Below are positions 47,296-60,146 of a stretch of 64,000 bases of DNA, in pieces (within the stretch, counting starts at the first letter, position 1; every line of letters begins with the position of its first letter). Position numbers and translations under genes: made by a program. Source of the DNA: Diadema setosum. Taxonomy: Eukaryota > Echinodermata > Echinoidea > Diadematoida > Diadematidae. The DNA is taken from NCBI GenBank assembly GCA_033980235.1, contig CM067059.1, positions 13,044,600 to 13,108,599 of the forward strand, read 5' to 3'. Below the pieces are notes generated by a model that worked only from the letters and a program-made list of their open reading frames with translations, did no database searches and was not told the DNA's origin.

Positions 47296-48606
47296 CAAAC
47301 AAGTATCAACTCACGACCACTGATCCAATAGAGATCAGGGGTGCTCACTCTTTAGTGCTCACGACACAGACAAACGTTGTCTTGTTGATGACGCTAGATG
47401 GCGCCTGTCTCACAGCATAGAGCATGCTCAGTGCCTGAGGAGCCTGCTCAAACCAAAGTGCTGTATTGTGGATTGGAGCAATGCCTTGCGGCATGGTACT
47501 GAATACATTATGTTAAAATGTATTTCTTTTGATCCAATAAAACGCATGAATTAAAAAAAATGACCTACTTTGTCTTTCGTCTGTCGCATATGTCTACCTC
47601 GACCTCCAGAGGAAATGAAAACCATCCCATAAAAACAAAAATAACCAAACAATAAGTGAGAAAATAGGCAAACAAGTTCACAAACAAAATGCACACTATT
47701 TATACACAGTGTACTGGTTAAGAAGCCTATTGGTATCGTATATCTGTACCTAAGCAGTAATCTACATCGTTTCAATTGATTTATCATTTCTTTCCCCCTT
47801 CATTCTCAAAAATTGTACGTAATGATGGCTCTGAAAACAACTGTTGATTCTAATCATATAAGCACAACGACTAAACAGACCAAGAAATAATGTGAATAAT
47901 GACACCGTTTCATTGATATTCATCAACAACACATCCATTTTAATACTTTCACTGTTTTTTGTTTGTCAACGAAGTAAGTCTTCTTCTAAACTTGATAGGT
48001 GCATCCACATGAGGTCTCAAATTTGCTATTCATTACCTTAATTCAAAGTAAACCATCATGAAAGGGATGAGAAAGTTGAAAGGAAGGCAATGTTTTTATT
48101 TCGTATACCTGGGCATCATTCTTAAAATCAAAATGAAAGATGACTCAAATCGGATCTTTTTTCTTTAATCAGGTGAATAGTTGGTCTATCCCCCACAACA
48201 ACAACAACAACAACAACAACAACCTCATCAACCTCAAAAGTAAATTCACAATTTTTTAAAACTTTGTTGTTGCATTATTATGAATTTTTATAATAAAGTG
48301 TTTGTTACTTGGACCCAAACTCTAAAGACACTAGCTGGAAGGCAAGAAATAAAGAAAAAAGAAAGAAATTGAGTAGGTAAGTAAGTAATAAGTAATAAAA
48401 GAAGTTAGAAAGATAGAAAAAAAAAAGAAAGACATATAATTTCGTTTCTTAAGAAAAAACCAACCATCCAGGGAATTCTTCATTCCAAAACCTTTGAGTA
48501 TTTTCCTACTTTTTTTTTTAAACACCCAGTTGTATACTTAAGTCCTTTTCAGCGTCTAAACAAAGCAGGTATCGTTTCACGGTAGAGATCCTAAAGAGTA
48601 TCTCAG

Positions 48607-48714
48607 ATAGTATAGTATAGTATAGTATAGTATAGTATAGTATAGTATAGTATAGTATAGTATAGATAGGTAGATAGATAGATAGATAGATATAGATAGA
48701 TAGATAGATAGATA
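48607..48714 (+). repeat. (TATAG)n followed by (GATA)n
   Basis: About 11 TATAG units run directly into about 11 GATA/GGTA units. Confidence 0.95.
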
Positions 48715-48989
48715 CAAAAATGTCATATACATGGTTACCTAAAGTTGAAATGTAGACCTACACAAGTTACAAAGGTCATCACATAGGCCCCAATACTAAA
48801 ACAAAATCCAACAATTTTAAGTAGGCCTACGAATTGGGGGGAAACCGATCAGATTTCAACGCAAGAGCATAAACCGGCCAACCAGCTCATAATTTAACCC
48901 CGTAAATTCGCAAAAACAACTATAAAGACCCAGAAACGAATAAAATATGAGACATAGAATATTCTTTCAATGAGAAATTGGCTATCCGC

Positions 48990-49450
48990 CGGTAGGTTTC
49001 GTGGCTGAAAAGCGGATGTAGTAGAGGAATGTTGCGTAACCCGATCAGCTGATAATGTCCAGACGTGATTACCGTTCCCTAGCGATGCGATATGCGATGC
49101 GGGTACCATCATCGCATCGTCAGCTCATCAGCAGCAGCAATAATGATGATGCACGATGTCTTTCCTAGTGGGGTGGGTGAGCTGAAACGACTACAACTGG
49201 AACTCCAAACTTCTCCTTGAATTTGTGGAGTAAATGGTAAGAAAATTCAACATGTTACAAGTATGTCCTTTTTTCTTCAGACTAGGGCTAGCTAGTCATA
49301 GAATAGCCAAGCTTGAAGCAAGGTGACGCCCGATTGGGATCGGAAGACTCAGTATCGGAAGGCATCTTCTTGGTCGTTCAAGACGCAACATCGTGCGCAC
49401 CTTTTCGTTGTTTAGTTTTATAGCTAAGTCCCACGCGCATATAATGATGT
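48990..49450 (+). promoter_or_regulatory. CpG-richer, repeat-free island, possible promoter or 5' exon
   Basis: The DNA is less AT-rich, with more CG dinucleotides than its surroundings. It includes a donor-like AAATG|GTAAGAAAA at about 49233-49246 after a short frame (MMMHDVFPSGVGELKRLQLE and 5 more codons). No matching downstream exon is recognised in the window. Confidence 0.2.
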
Positions 49451-50419
49451 TGGTTATTTTTTGCGACTTGTTTTCAAACTTTATGGAAGGTTGTCCTCAG
49501 TCTGATCCACATGCGAAGTAAACTAATCAAAGAAACGGATTTTGACATATCACCATCATGTTTTAGCAGCAGCACTGTAATTACATTATAGGAGAATGTA
49601 CTTGAAAAGTGAATTTGCTATAAAGTTTACATAGAAGTTATGAGAACACTCTAAATAAACTGTAGAAAATCTAATGTTAGATCTAAACTTTACCAGTACT
49701 TGATCTAGATAGGTAGATCTCTATAAAAATTGTCAAATAAAAACAGCAGTCGGACAAAACAGATAAGGAACACTAGATAACTGCAGGTAAAAATTAAACA
49801 TATATGTAAAGACAGACAGTAAGCCCATCATGATCATATGGATACAGTGATGCCAATGCAGCTGTTAATAGAGTGCTAGTCATATCATATGACTACAGCA
49901 TCAATTTTATAATCGTAAAAAACATGAGTCATGCACTACAAATGGTACAGTCTGCACTATGTGACTGTCTTGGATTTGAATGAAGGAATTCATATTCTTT
50001 GTTTAGAGAGTTGTGTAATACGGAAAATTCTTCTTGAGTGTGAGACACAAATCAAAAACAACTCTAAGACATTTTTGGCCTTTGACAATCAAATAAATGA
50101 GGAGCCGCATAATAAGGTCTGCATAATGTGACAGTCGTGTTTTAAAGCAAGAGGAAACTCTTGTGGTTCACACTAAATACCATGTCATCGATGTTGGATG
50201 GATGATAAAATCCTGACTGTGTGATGATCATAACGTAACAGACTGATTTTGTTTTTTTAACATATTTCTTTAACTGATCTGCTGCCAGAACAGCTGCTTT
50301 TGTTTCATTGTGTTTTCTTGTAATACAAATGTCTCCAGAACTCAAGGTACACTTTCCCCTTGGCATAAAGAATATAAGAATACCCATGCTGTCACACTGA
50401 ATCATGACCTTTATAGCAC
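49450..50419. other. AT-rich stretch with nothing recognised
   Basis: I see no repeat partner, exon or RNA gene here. Confidence 0.5.
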
Positions 50420-50811
50420 TTTAAGGCATTATTTACCATTTGCATATGAAACAATTAAACCCAGCTGTAGTGCTTCAAAATAGTTTTAAAATGTAAGTTA
50501 GGGAAAGACACAACCAATGTAACTAAAAATGTTTTAAAATCAGTATAATCAATGTTATGTATTGTTAAATATAAAAGATACATTTGAGCAATAGGTATGA
50601 TAAAATTATTTTATAAAAATGGTCTACAGTTATGGTTTATTGAGAAAAATAGTGATGTCTCCTTATATTTTAAGCTTTATCATGAATTTTTTACATGGTA
50701 GGATGTTTTGTGATACAACTCACTGACCTACACACATGCATCAAATGTGATAACTCTGTAGAACCTTTTTTGAAAAATCACTGCTCCCTATGGTAAACAG
50801 TACTTTTAACC
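50420..50811 (+). mobile_element. Dispersed element family C, copy 2
   Basis: It begins TTTAAGGCATTATTTACCAT and ends CTCCCTATGGTAAACAG plus TACTTTTAA. It shares TATGGTTTATTGAGAAAAA, CTCCTTATATTTTA and GGTAGGATGTTTT with copy 3. Confidence 0.85.
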
Positions 50812-51246
50812 TGCATCGGGTTTACTATGGCCTGCCAGTAGGGACTTGGGTTAAGATTCCTTTAATATAGTATATACCGGTACGTAATTGTAGATCTTCA
50901 AAGCACTGTAAATGTAGCACTTGTCATACAATTGTTTTGATAAACAGCATCAATTCATGATTTGTTTGTGTCAAATGTCACTGACATAACAATACAGCAT
51001 GTATGCAATCTTTCACTTGTTCATACTTAAGAACAGGCAATCTTGGTCAGGCACAGTGATGTAAGGATGATCATGCATTAAACTGCATTAATTGTATGTG
51101 TGTTAGTATCTAGATGTTCAAATGTTTGTTTGTGTGTTTGTAAAATATTGAAAGAGCTTTTGAAAAGTAGACTGAACACTGCATGCTCAAGTAAATCTGA
51201 ATCAGCACTCAATTCATGTACCAATAAATAAAGTTTATAAATGCAT

Positions 51247-51249
51247 GTG

Positions 51250-51280
<31 letters not shown>

Positions 51281-51298
51281 GGGGGGGGGGGGGGGGGT
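51247..51298 (+). repeat. (TG)n followed by a G run
   Basis: About 14 TG units are followed by about 19 G. A C run of about 19 lies at 51472-51490. Confidence 0.95.
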
Positions 51299-52067
51299 AA
51301 GGTATCAAGCATGCAGCGCTCCATGGCAGCTTCCACACAGATTTCACAAGATGTACCTATGGTTTATTGAAAATGACTTCTGATGTCAGAATAATGTGCA
51401 TGTCAAATTTTCAATCAGGCTTTGATTCATTTCACCCTGAAAACTACAAGTATCTGAATTTAGTACTACTCCCCCCCCCCCCCCCCCCCCATTAATAAAA
51501 AAAATGATAGGACATTGGCATAGACAATGGGGTTTGACATTTGTGGCTAGAAAAAAAAATAAAATCTGTCTTTCTTTCACTGGTGTTTCTGGGACCACTG
51601 AAATGAATTGAGGTGTGCCATCACAATAAAATCTGTTACACTGAGGTGATCAGCAACCAGCATTCTATCACTTCAAGGGATTTGTTCTCCAACAGTCATT
51701 TACACAAGGGCACCAACTCGCATTGTTCCATATATTCATTTATAAGGCTGGGAGGACATGCATGGTAAATTATAGTCTTTTAAAGAGGGTAAAGAGCTGT
51801 GTGGATGATATTACATGTTTGGCAAATTAATGTGAAATAGGATTTGCTCAGTGTAGTCATTCATACATTGTGCAATGCCTTTTACCAGTATGTCTTTATG
51901 CAAAGGCTTGCATATCATTTTATACTTCTCCAAGCTGGTTATAAAATGGAAATGTATGGTGTGCATCAGAATACAGATATGATTGGAGCTGTGATTATCA
52001 CAGAATGTGAAAATGAAATAAAGATAATCTTGGTCTCATTTCATATCAGAGGAGAAGAAAAATGATC

Positions 52068-52436
52068 CTTAAAGGCATAATTTACCATTTGCAGATGAAA
52101 CAAAAACCCAGCATTAGTGCTTTAAAATAGTTCTAAAATGTGAGTTAGGGATAGAAACAACAACTGTCAAAATTTGAATTCGTATAATCGATGGTAAGTA
52201 TTGTTAAATACACAAAATGTGAACAATAGTTATAATAAAAATGTTTCCAGACTAAACCGTATACAGTTACGGTTTATTGAGAAAAACCCTGATATCTCCT
52301 TATATTTTAGGTTTTATTGCAAATATTTCATATGGTAGGATGTTTTATGATACAACAGACCTACACATATGCATCAAATGTGATATCTTGAACATTTTTG
52401 AAATCACTGCTCCCAAAGGTAAACTGGACCTTTAAA
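52068..52436 (+). mobile_element. Dispersed element family C, copy 3
   Basis: It begins CCTTAAAGGCATAATTTACC and ends CTCCCAAAGGTAAACTGGAC plus CTTTAAAG. The right end is directly abutted by the palindrome at 52431-52787. Confidence 0.88.
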
Positions 52437-52787
52437 GGGGATGGCTAGTAACTGATAAGTGGGAATCAGTGGGAATGCTGGGGGATGATTGTTCCAATCC
52501 TTGTGGGATTCATTTAAGAGTACATTATATATCTACTGCTGTGTGAAAATTATTTGCTTCAGAATGGTCTCATATTCAAGTAATGTGCAGTTTAATGTTT
52601 CCAGGTTAGCATGCCTGTACAGTGATGGGGCATTAAACTGCACATTACTTGAATATGAGACCATTCTGAAGCAAATAATTTTCACACAACAATAGATATA
52701 TAATGTACTCTTAGATGAATCCCACAAGAATTGGAACAATCATCCCCCAGCATTCCCACTAATCAGTTACTAGCCATCCCCTTTAAA
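52431..52787. mobile_element. Near-perfect 357-bp palindromic element D
   Basis: The arms 52431-52597 and 52631-52787 are inverted copies, about 95% identical or more apart from an 8-10-bp insertion in the left arm, around a 33-bp loop. The outer ends are TTTAAAGGGGATGGCTAG and CTAGCCATCCCCTTTAAA. Matching frames on both strands are a result of the palindrome. Confidence 0.95.
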
Positions 52788-53116
52788 TGCTGGGAGCTGA
52801 GATAGAGTTTGTTGCAACCTCTCCGCCATGATTTATATTTTGAAGAAGATGGCAGAGGGGTGGATTGGCTTTGTTGAGTCTGTGCGTCTGTAGGGTACGC
52901 CTCCCAGCAAAACAGATTACCATAATTCAGGTCTGGGTTGGGTCTGAGCCTTTGTGTACATAATGGTCAAGGGTCTTGGGTATTCAAGGGAAGACTTGCG
53001 TGCAGACCTGGGCAACAACAACCCACTCAGTTGGTTCACAGGCTACTACAGACACTCACTGGTATGTGCCAGTGATATACTGTGCAGACTATGAGAATGA
53101 AAGTAAACTATAATGT

Positions 53117-53211
53117 TAACCCGTTGAAGACGAGTCCCGAGTTACTCAACCAGGTGTCTATGGGAAATGCATCTTATAGCAAGCAAAAGCAGCTCGTCCT
53201 CAACAGGTTAA
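53117..53211. mobile_element. Miniature element family G, copy 3
   Basis: The ends are TTAACCCGTTGAAGACGAG and CTCGTCCTCAACAGGTTAA. Confidence 0.85.
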
Positions 53212-53396
53212 GGGGCCATCATCCAAAGTGTCCTGGGTAGGAACTGATGAGATTACTTTCAGTCAGACAATTGAACACTAAATGGTGCAGATCGCATATC
53301 CAATATAAGGCCTTCTTCATGAAATCAAAGCAAGAAAAAGCAACAAACAAAACAAAATATGTGCTTCATACATTATATACATGATGACTGGCGGGG

Positions 53397-53525
53397 GAGG
53401 GAACATGCCGAATGTTGAAATGCTATTGAGGGAGGTTATAAGTCCCAAGACGAAGTCGAGGGACTTATAGCCTCCCGAAATAGCATTTCAAACCCTGAGG
53501 GTGGAACGTTTGGTACATGTTCCCG
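53397..53525. repeat. Imperfect inverted repeat (GGGAACATG...CATGTTCCC)
   Basis: The outer words are GGGAACATG and CATGTTCCC. Inner words are GAAATGCTAT/ATAGCATTTC and a hairpin TATAAGTCCC..GGGACTTATA. Confidence 0.8.
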
Positions 53526-53545
53526 ACAACAAAAGTCATCATCTG

Positions 53546-53930
53546 TTATATTATATGGGTTAGTCAAATACGTCGACGTCAACCATCAAAGATCGTAGAG
53601 ATTCAGTGTACATACGTAGCCCGACCAGACGTTGTTAATATGCTGTACGCTACTTACAGCGACTGGGCTGTGTATAGTTACAGTGTACGATCTTTGCAAC
53701 CACCAGCATGCATGCAGCACAACGCACTCGATCGCTCGCTCGCATAGAGTAACTTCACTGTGCGCTCGCTGTCCTAGGCCTTCTGTCATTTGTTACGTGA
53801 AAATGTTTTCCCATGGGAGAACATTACCAAGAATGTTCGCCCATGGGCGAACATAACAAATGTACAGTTCCATTACGTGACTCTGTTTAGCCAATCACTA
53901 ACCGGTATTTGACTAACCCATTTAATATAA
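53546..53930. mobile_element. Inverted-end element (GGGTTAGTCAAATAC ends)
   Basis: TTATATTATATGGGTTAGTC and GACTAACCCATTTAATATAA are inverted ends. The interior includes ATGGGAGAACATT / TTCGCCCATGGGCGAACAT words. Confidence 0.75.
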
Positions 53931-56141
53931 AGGAATGTTATGTATATGTCAAGTTGCTCTGCTAATAGACTGATGATGATTAATACTTTGCCAGCTACAT
54001 TAGGACAATTTTTGTTCCAGCAATGCATTTAGAAGAACTTTACACAATTTGAAGGTTTTCTGAAAAAAAAAGTTTTATAGACAAAATATAGTTTTATACC
54101 CAATGAATAAATGCATAAAAAATGAAGAAAATCTAATATGATTTCAGACTGATATCATCTCATTTTTGTCTGCTGTTTATAAGACATTTTAGTACGTTCT
54201 CCTTTAATATCATGAAGAACACCTTTCTTGTGCTAAAATTTGTTTTCCAATTGGCGTGTTTTGTCGAGATTACTCCCTGCTATGCCATACTTGCAAATAA
54301 CACTGAGTTTCAACCCTAGGAAAAACACATGCAGAAAAACAGATAATCCAAATCACAAAGACGCCAAAAGAGAGAACTAGTAACACCCACATAAGAACAA
54401 CCGCAGATTTGGAATATCTGTGTACTGGTCTTCTCCATGAATGATCTGATGTTTACACCGAGTGCTTCTATTCTTTTCACCCGAAATAACGACCATCAAG
54501 TCAACCAAGCGACATTCCTCCCTTTCGACTCTGAAGGGTGCTTGTTTGCAAAATCACCAGGGGTTGAGATGCTCAACAAAAAGGTTAAAAAAAAAATGGG
54601 TGAATGCTCTGATTGATGTCGTAAATGGTTATTATTCTGCAACCTGTGATCGCCCGGGTGCTGTTGAACCAGGGAGAGCATTGTGCAGGGGTTGCATTGT
54701 GAATCGCTTACTTCTGGCCTGCTGCAGAAATGCTTCAAGGAAAGCTTGGAAAGGAGGTGTCATTGAGAATGACAGACTGCCCTGTAATCAGCAAGGTGTT
54801 TGGGGAAGGGGGGGGGGTGATGGAGGGGAGGAAGGGGTTGTATTTGTATATAAAATCATGAATTTCAATAACAAGCACAAGCACAGTTTACTAGTGGCCC
54901 CCTCCATCCCCAACTGTAATATGGACCCCAGAATTTGAAGATTGCAGATTTTTTTTTTTTCATTATGTTCTTACAACTGTGTTGTTGAAATAATATGAAA
55001 TAATCTCTGTAGGACCTACATCAAAATATTGAGGTTTCTGTATAATAGCGATTTGTGCTTTTCAGATCCATACTAATTAATATTTCTTTGAACTGTAAAG
55101 AAATAAAATTGTTTGGCCATTCATCTACACCACCAATAGAGATGACTGCGGATTACAGTGCATGCAAATGGTATCATAAATGAGAGCATCTTTTCCAGTT
55201 TTTATAATATCAATGCTTCACCTTCATCCTATTATAGACATTGATGGTATAATCCTTGAGAAAACAAGGGATTGCTAGATGATTTTTTTTTTTTTATTTC
55301 TCACTGGAAACTAGAATGTATGGGATATACCAGTGTATCGGTTTCATGTCTGATGGGAAAACTGTATTTTAATAGTGGCATGATAGCTATTCACTGGTCT
55401 ATATTAAATGCAGTGTGAACATATTGAAGCTAGAGTTAACAAAACTAAAACATAATAAAAACCATTTTAACACCCATTTATGGTGAACAAGAACCAAAAT
55501 AAGTATGAACATTATTGACTTAATGCTCTTTTATTGATCATCATGAATAGACGGAGGCAAATCCTTCATAGGGACTCAACAGATTGTATCGTTGCATCCC
55601 CCTGTGTGCATGTACATAGAAATGAGGAGTACTACAAAAGAGCAATCTTAATCACCTGACCAAAAACAAAACAAAAACGAAACAAAACACAAAACTATTT
55701 ATGTGTTAATGGCTGATTAACTCATTGACTAATATTTGTGTACAGAAGGAATAACTTTCCGATCTCTCATCTTATGACCCTTGCCCTTGTGTTCATATGA
55801 TATTGTGATGTGAGTTTTGAATGAATAGCTAAAAAAGTCTCAAGATTATCCGCTCCGGCTTTCCGACACTCTCCGCGGTGCAAATTATAGCACTATACTT
55901 CAAATGATCACGATAATTCGGAAATAATCATGCAATTCCTTGGGATTTGGATCGTGATGCTCATTGCGCAATCTGGTGAGATAATTGTATGTTCACACTA
56001 GCGTAGTAAAAATCTTAATCTGTGGATTGTGATGCAAATCTTGAGATTTAAATCCTGCTGTTGAATTCTTGTCAGTGTGATTGCCACTAATTAGCAGAGG
56101 ACTGTCAAACAAACACAGACTTGTTTAGCTGCATTCAAATC

Positions 56142-56142
<1 letters not shown>

Positions 56143-56174
<32 letters not shown>
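56143..56174 (+). repeat. (AC)n microsatellite
   Basis: About 16 AC units. Confidence 0.95.
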
Positions 56175-56175
<1 letters not shown>

Positions 56176-57118
56176 CAAAGAGAGATGACATTAATAGTGT
56201 GTCTTTCAGTGGACGGAGATGCTTGTTGCTATAAACTGTTGCCCGTCTGCACAACAGGGTGTGACCCCCGGTCTTAAATGATGACTAAACTCCATGGTCA
56301 GTGGCAGGTGATGACATTTGTACAAGTTTATAATCCCCTTGAAAGCGTCTGCACTTCAGTCTTCTGCTGCTTCGTTGTTGTTGTTGTTTTTATTTATTGG
56401 TGTGCTTCCTCTCTATTTACAGACAGACTCGGAGGGGGGGGGGGAAATGAGTGGTTGAAGATGTACAGCCATGATTTCAATTATAGCATTATGAAGGGAG
56501 TTGAATGGTATACAATACATGTTATCTGCATGTGTGTGTATATATGCAAATTATGCGATTGGCTGTGTGTTTGTTTGCATGTCTGTCTGGATGTTTCTTT
56601 AAGTTACCTTGTGGGATACAGGGAACAATACAAAACAACGGATGGCTTTATTTCATGAAGCTTGTGAGGCACGGAAACCACCTTGTGGGGGACACAGAAC
56701 AATAAGAAATAACAAAGGTGTACCTCACAGATCAGTGGATTTAAGGTTGTGTGTGTGTAAGAAAAGCAGTAGTTTCACACATTTCCTCTGCATGATATCT
56801 CTGTTGGAAATGCTGGGGCAAGCGCAAAGCAAGAATTTCAAAGGTTGAAGCGAGACAGGCACAGTTACAATCCTGCTTTGTCTTGCACAATAATTTTCAC
56901 AGTAATTTTGTCTTTTTTCATTCAATTTTCATTTGTTTGTGTGCTTGCTTTTACTCAAACCCTTCCCTAATATCTAAAATGCATTGTTTTTTCATGTGGA
57001 TGGCCTAGATTTTACATGTTTCCTGACTTGATTGGGGAAAAAAAGGAAACAAGAATTACTATGATCTGCAACTTCACTTTTCATCAACCCTGTAGCATAA
57101 ACTATATAATATATATAA

Positions 57119-57130
57119 TTGTGTGTGTGT

Positions 57131-57164
<34 letters not shown>
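57119..57164 (+). repeat. (GT)n microsatellite
   Basis: About 22 GT units with one AT interruption. Confidence 0.95.
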
Positions 57165-57166
<2 letters not shown>

Positions 57167-57384
57167 TCAGAAATCAATAAAGAGTAGTTTCAAGTTGTGT
57201 CCTTTGCATCAAATTATTGTAATATTGTCAATAGGTCTATAATCTAGCAACAATGACCTAAGTTGATGGTAGCTTGGTATATAAAATTTAACTAAGTTCA
57301 TCATTGTTCATACCAGAGGTCATCTTTGGAGGAAAATTCACAGTAATCCTCTCTGTGCTTTGAGAGCTGATTGGCACAGAAATA

Positions 57385-58429
57385 TGGAAGCAGGAGCCCG
57401 TCAAAAACACGGATATACGTCGCGTAGCAATTCGAATTACTACGCGACGTAAATAATTACGTCGCGTCGTAATTCGAATTGCTACGCGACGTAATTCCGA
57501 ATTACTGCTCAACGACTTAACGTCACGACATTAAAAGAATTAGTGTCGTGTTGCAATTCCCAATGCTACACAACGTAAATAATTACGTTGCGTAGTAATT
57601 CCAATTACGACGCAACGCAAATAATTACGTTGTGTTGTAAATAATTACAACACGACGTAATTCCGAATTACTGCTCAACGACTAACGCAGCGAATTAACG
57701 TAGCGACGTTAATTCAACCAATGGGATCGTTCGTAATGGCGGGTGGAAAAACCCAGGAGGAGTACGAAGCGCATGCAATCCGGTGAAAACCGAAGCTGGC
57801 TATACAGCAGGGAGGTGGAAGTTCCTTTCCACCTCCCTGTTATACAGCGAGCCATATGCATTTCGTTGACAGTACAATCCTATGAAATGTTTAAAACCTA
57901 AATTATAGGGCCTACATTGTATCAGAAAATATGTATTCAAGCCATATCCGCTAACCAAATACTGACAAACATGCTGTAGGAAATGAGTGTCTAGCCCTTT
58001 GGCACGTGCACCGTGAGGCATCACTGAGCAAATAACGAACGATCCCATTGGTTGATTTAACGTCGCTACATTAATTCGCTGTGTTAGTCGTTGAGCAGTA
58101 ATTCGGAATTACGTCGTGTTGTAATTATTTGCGTCGCGTCGTGATTGGAATTACTACGCGACGTAATTATTTACGTTGTGTAGCATTAGGAATTGCAACA
58201 CGACACTAATTCATTTAATGTCGTGACGTTTAAGTCGTTGAGCAGTAATTCGGAATTACGTCGCGTAGCAATTCGATTTACTACGCGACGTAAATAATTA
58301 CGTCGCGTTGTAATTCGAATTACGACGCGTAGTAATTCGAATAACGACACGACGTAATTATTTACGTCGCGTAGCAATTCGAATTACTACGCGACGTATA
58401 TCCGTGTTTTTGACGGGCTCCTGCTTCCA
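57385..58429. mobile_element. 1.05-kb foldback element of nested palindromic subrepeats
   Basis: The ends are TGGAAGCAGGAGCCCGTC and GACGGGCTCCTGCTTCCA, flanked by TA (57383-57384 and 58430-58431). The arms (about 57385-57736 and 58034-58429) are built of alternating AATTCGAATT, TACGCGACGTAA and TTACGTCGCGTAG words that are themselves palindromic. A spacer of about 297 bp (about 57737-58033) is unique and carries the CAGGGAGGTGG hairpin. No transposase. Confidence 0.92.
57808..57839. repeat. Short hairpin CAGGGAGGTGG / CCACCTCCCTG, copy 2
   Basis: It is in the spacer of the foldback element. The loop has further pairing (GAA..TTC), and TATACAG lies on both sides of the hairpin. Confidence 0.8.
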
Positions 58430-58431
58430 TA

Positions 58432-60146
58432 CAGAAAACCCCATAACATTGTACACCATGTCCAGAGTTCCCTGGCACTCAAAGGATTTAAGGAGGATTT
58501 TTTATTGTACCCCTATTTTTGTGTTTTGTGAATCCAGCCATCATCAAGGCAAAAAATAAGCGAAGTTTGTATCGACCTTTGTGCCTTTTTGTTTGCTTAG
58601 ATATGTGATGGTTACAATACCTTTTTATACATAAAATCTCATGATCTCAATCTACGTCCTCGCCCCCAAATTTGTGAGTACCTCTTCAATCAAATTTGAA
58701 AGTTTTATCATAGATTATCTTATTTATTCATATTTCAACAGCACACTCACAAGATCATGAGGTACATAGTTATTCAATACAATCCAGTTAAGATGAGTTT
58801 AGCTGTAAGTTTCAGAGTGAATAATTACTCTTTAGGAGTACTTCCATTTAGATTTTAAAAAATGATAGCTACAAGAGTCTGTCTGTCAAGATAATTTTTC
58901 TTTTAGTGTGATGATAATGACCTTAGCCTATTACAGTCAGCTCTTTCAGACCTAATTCCTTTCCCTTCTGTAAGCCTGCACTTTATAGACTTTGCACTCC
59001 TTTTAAATATTTAGTCCCTTGTACTTGCATTCCCATTGTTATATTTTCACAGATTTGTTGGCATATGGTTTGGTTTTGTTCTCTTAAAATTCTGGTCCAC
59101 TGAATTATGCAGGACCACATTTAATATCCAAACGGCTTCTATAATTACCGTCATAATGGTGTAACCTGGTGTGATGATTGGAAATGCAGGCAGCAGTGCG
59201 GGATTCAATCTTTCAGTTGGTTATTGCTTTTACCATAAATCATATTCTTTTGACTTCAAGTTTCCCTTCCTTTTTGTTCTTTTTGTTCTTTTTTAAAAAA
59301 AAATAGTTTTCTATAAGAATGCTGACAGGGCAGTGAGTGATTGATGGATAGACGTGATAGATATTGACAGTGTTTGAGAAAATCTAGTTGTTTCATGCCT
59401 CTGGCAACATGTCCGGTGTGGCTTTCACCTCCGACAAGGTCATGTCTTAGGCTCAGTGAAACCCCTGGGGAAGGCGTCATAATTCAAGCAATTTTGGACA
59501 AATTTAGTCCAATATTCCAATTCTTGCGGTCACCAGCGTATTAAATTACAAAATGCCTAGGTCAATGGTGTGTTTCTGAACTTGCTTTATAATAGCACGT
59601 TTAGAAGTTTAGGGCGGTGTGAAAAGTTCCATTCAAGATGAATAACGCTTTAAGTCCTTTGAGCCCATTCTTTGAGTGCATAGATATGGCATGTTTTTCT
59701 TTTCTGTTCTGTTCTAAAATACAGGTAAAGAGAATAAGTGAGAAGTAAGAAAATATGGGTAAAATGAAAAAGGAGTGAAGAATTGAAAAGAAGAAGTCGC
59801 TGAGATATTGTTGATAGTACCTTTGTCAGATAAGTGGAGCTAAAAAGCATGGGAAAAGTATATCAATTGCTTCTTTTTGAATTATCATGGAGTAGTCACC
59901 AGACCCCCACCCCCCCAAAAAAAAAAAATGCACACTCTGAGAAAACAAGACACAATCATCTTTTATCCCTTTGTGTACCAAGAATTTTGGAAAGTTTGTA
60001 ACAGTGCTGTAATTGTAAGGTTTTCTGTACCAGTCACCAACAAGGGGGGGGGGGGGGGGAGGAGGTGCTTTGAGACAATTGGAATATACACATAGATAAC
60101 TTTTGTAAGTATGTTGCAGTTTTAATTTAATTATTTCATTAAGAAA
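58432..60146. other. Unassigned AT-rich DNA
   Basis: No exon or repeat partner is recognised. There is a G run at 60043-60060 and short homopolymers. Confidence 0.5.

Larger units (their letters stand above)
45600..48600. other. Gene-poor stretch with a tandem duplication
   Basis: It holds the duplication at 46043-46825, a possible retroposed 3' end near 47090-47295 and A/T-rich DNA. (CAA)n lies at about 46308-46326 and 48196-48223. No coding exon is seen. Confidence 0.6.
53931..57383. other. Gene-poor stretch
   Basis: It contains G runs at 54806-54818 and 56433-56443, (AC)n at 56143-56174 and (GT)n at 57119-57164. The longest frame, 54462-54938, has no family resemblance and ends in G-rich low complexity. 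I see no exon. Confidence 0.55.

Noticed and set aside
48607..48714. Regular repeats as a CRISPR array
   Set aside because: Pentanucleotide and tetranucleotide microsatellites without spacers, in an animal genome.
52489..52739. Nearly identical 68-codon frames on both strands
   Set aside because: Consequence of the palindromic element D, not two genes.
54462..54938. 158-codon plus-strand frame
   Set aside because: Mixed composition, ends in G-rich low complexity, no domain, no splice context; probably chance.
57288..58377. Frames rich in RVVIRITTRR-like repeats
   Set aside because: They arise from the ACGTCGCG subrepeats of the foldback element.
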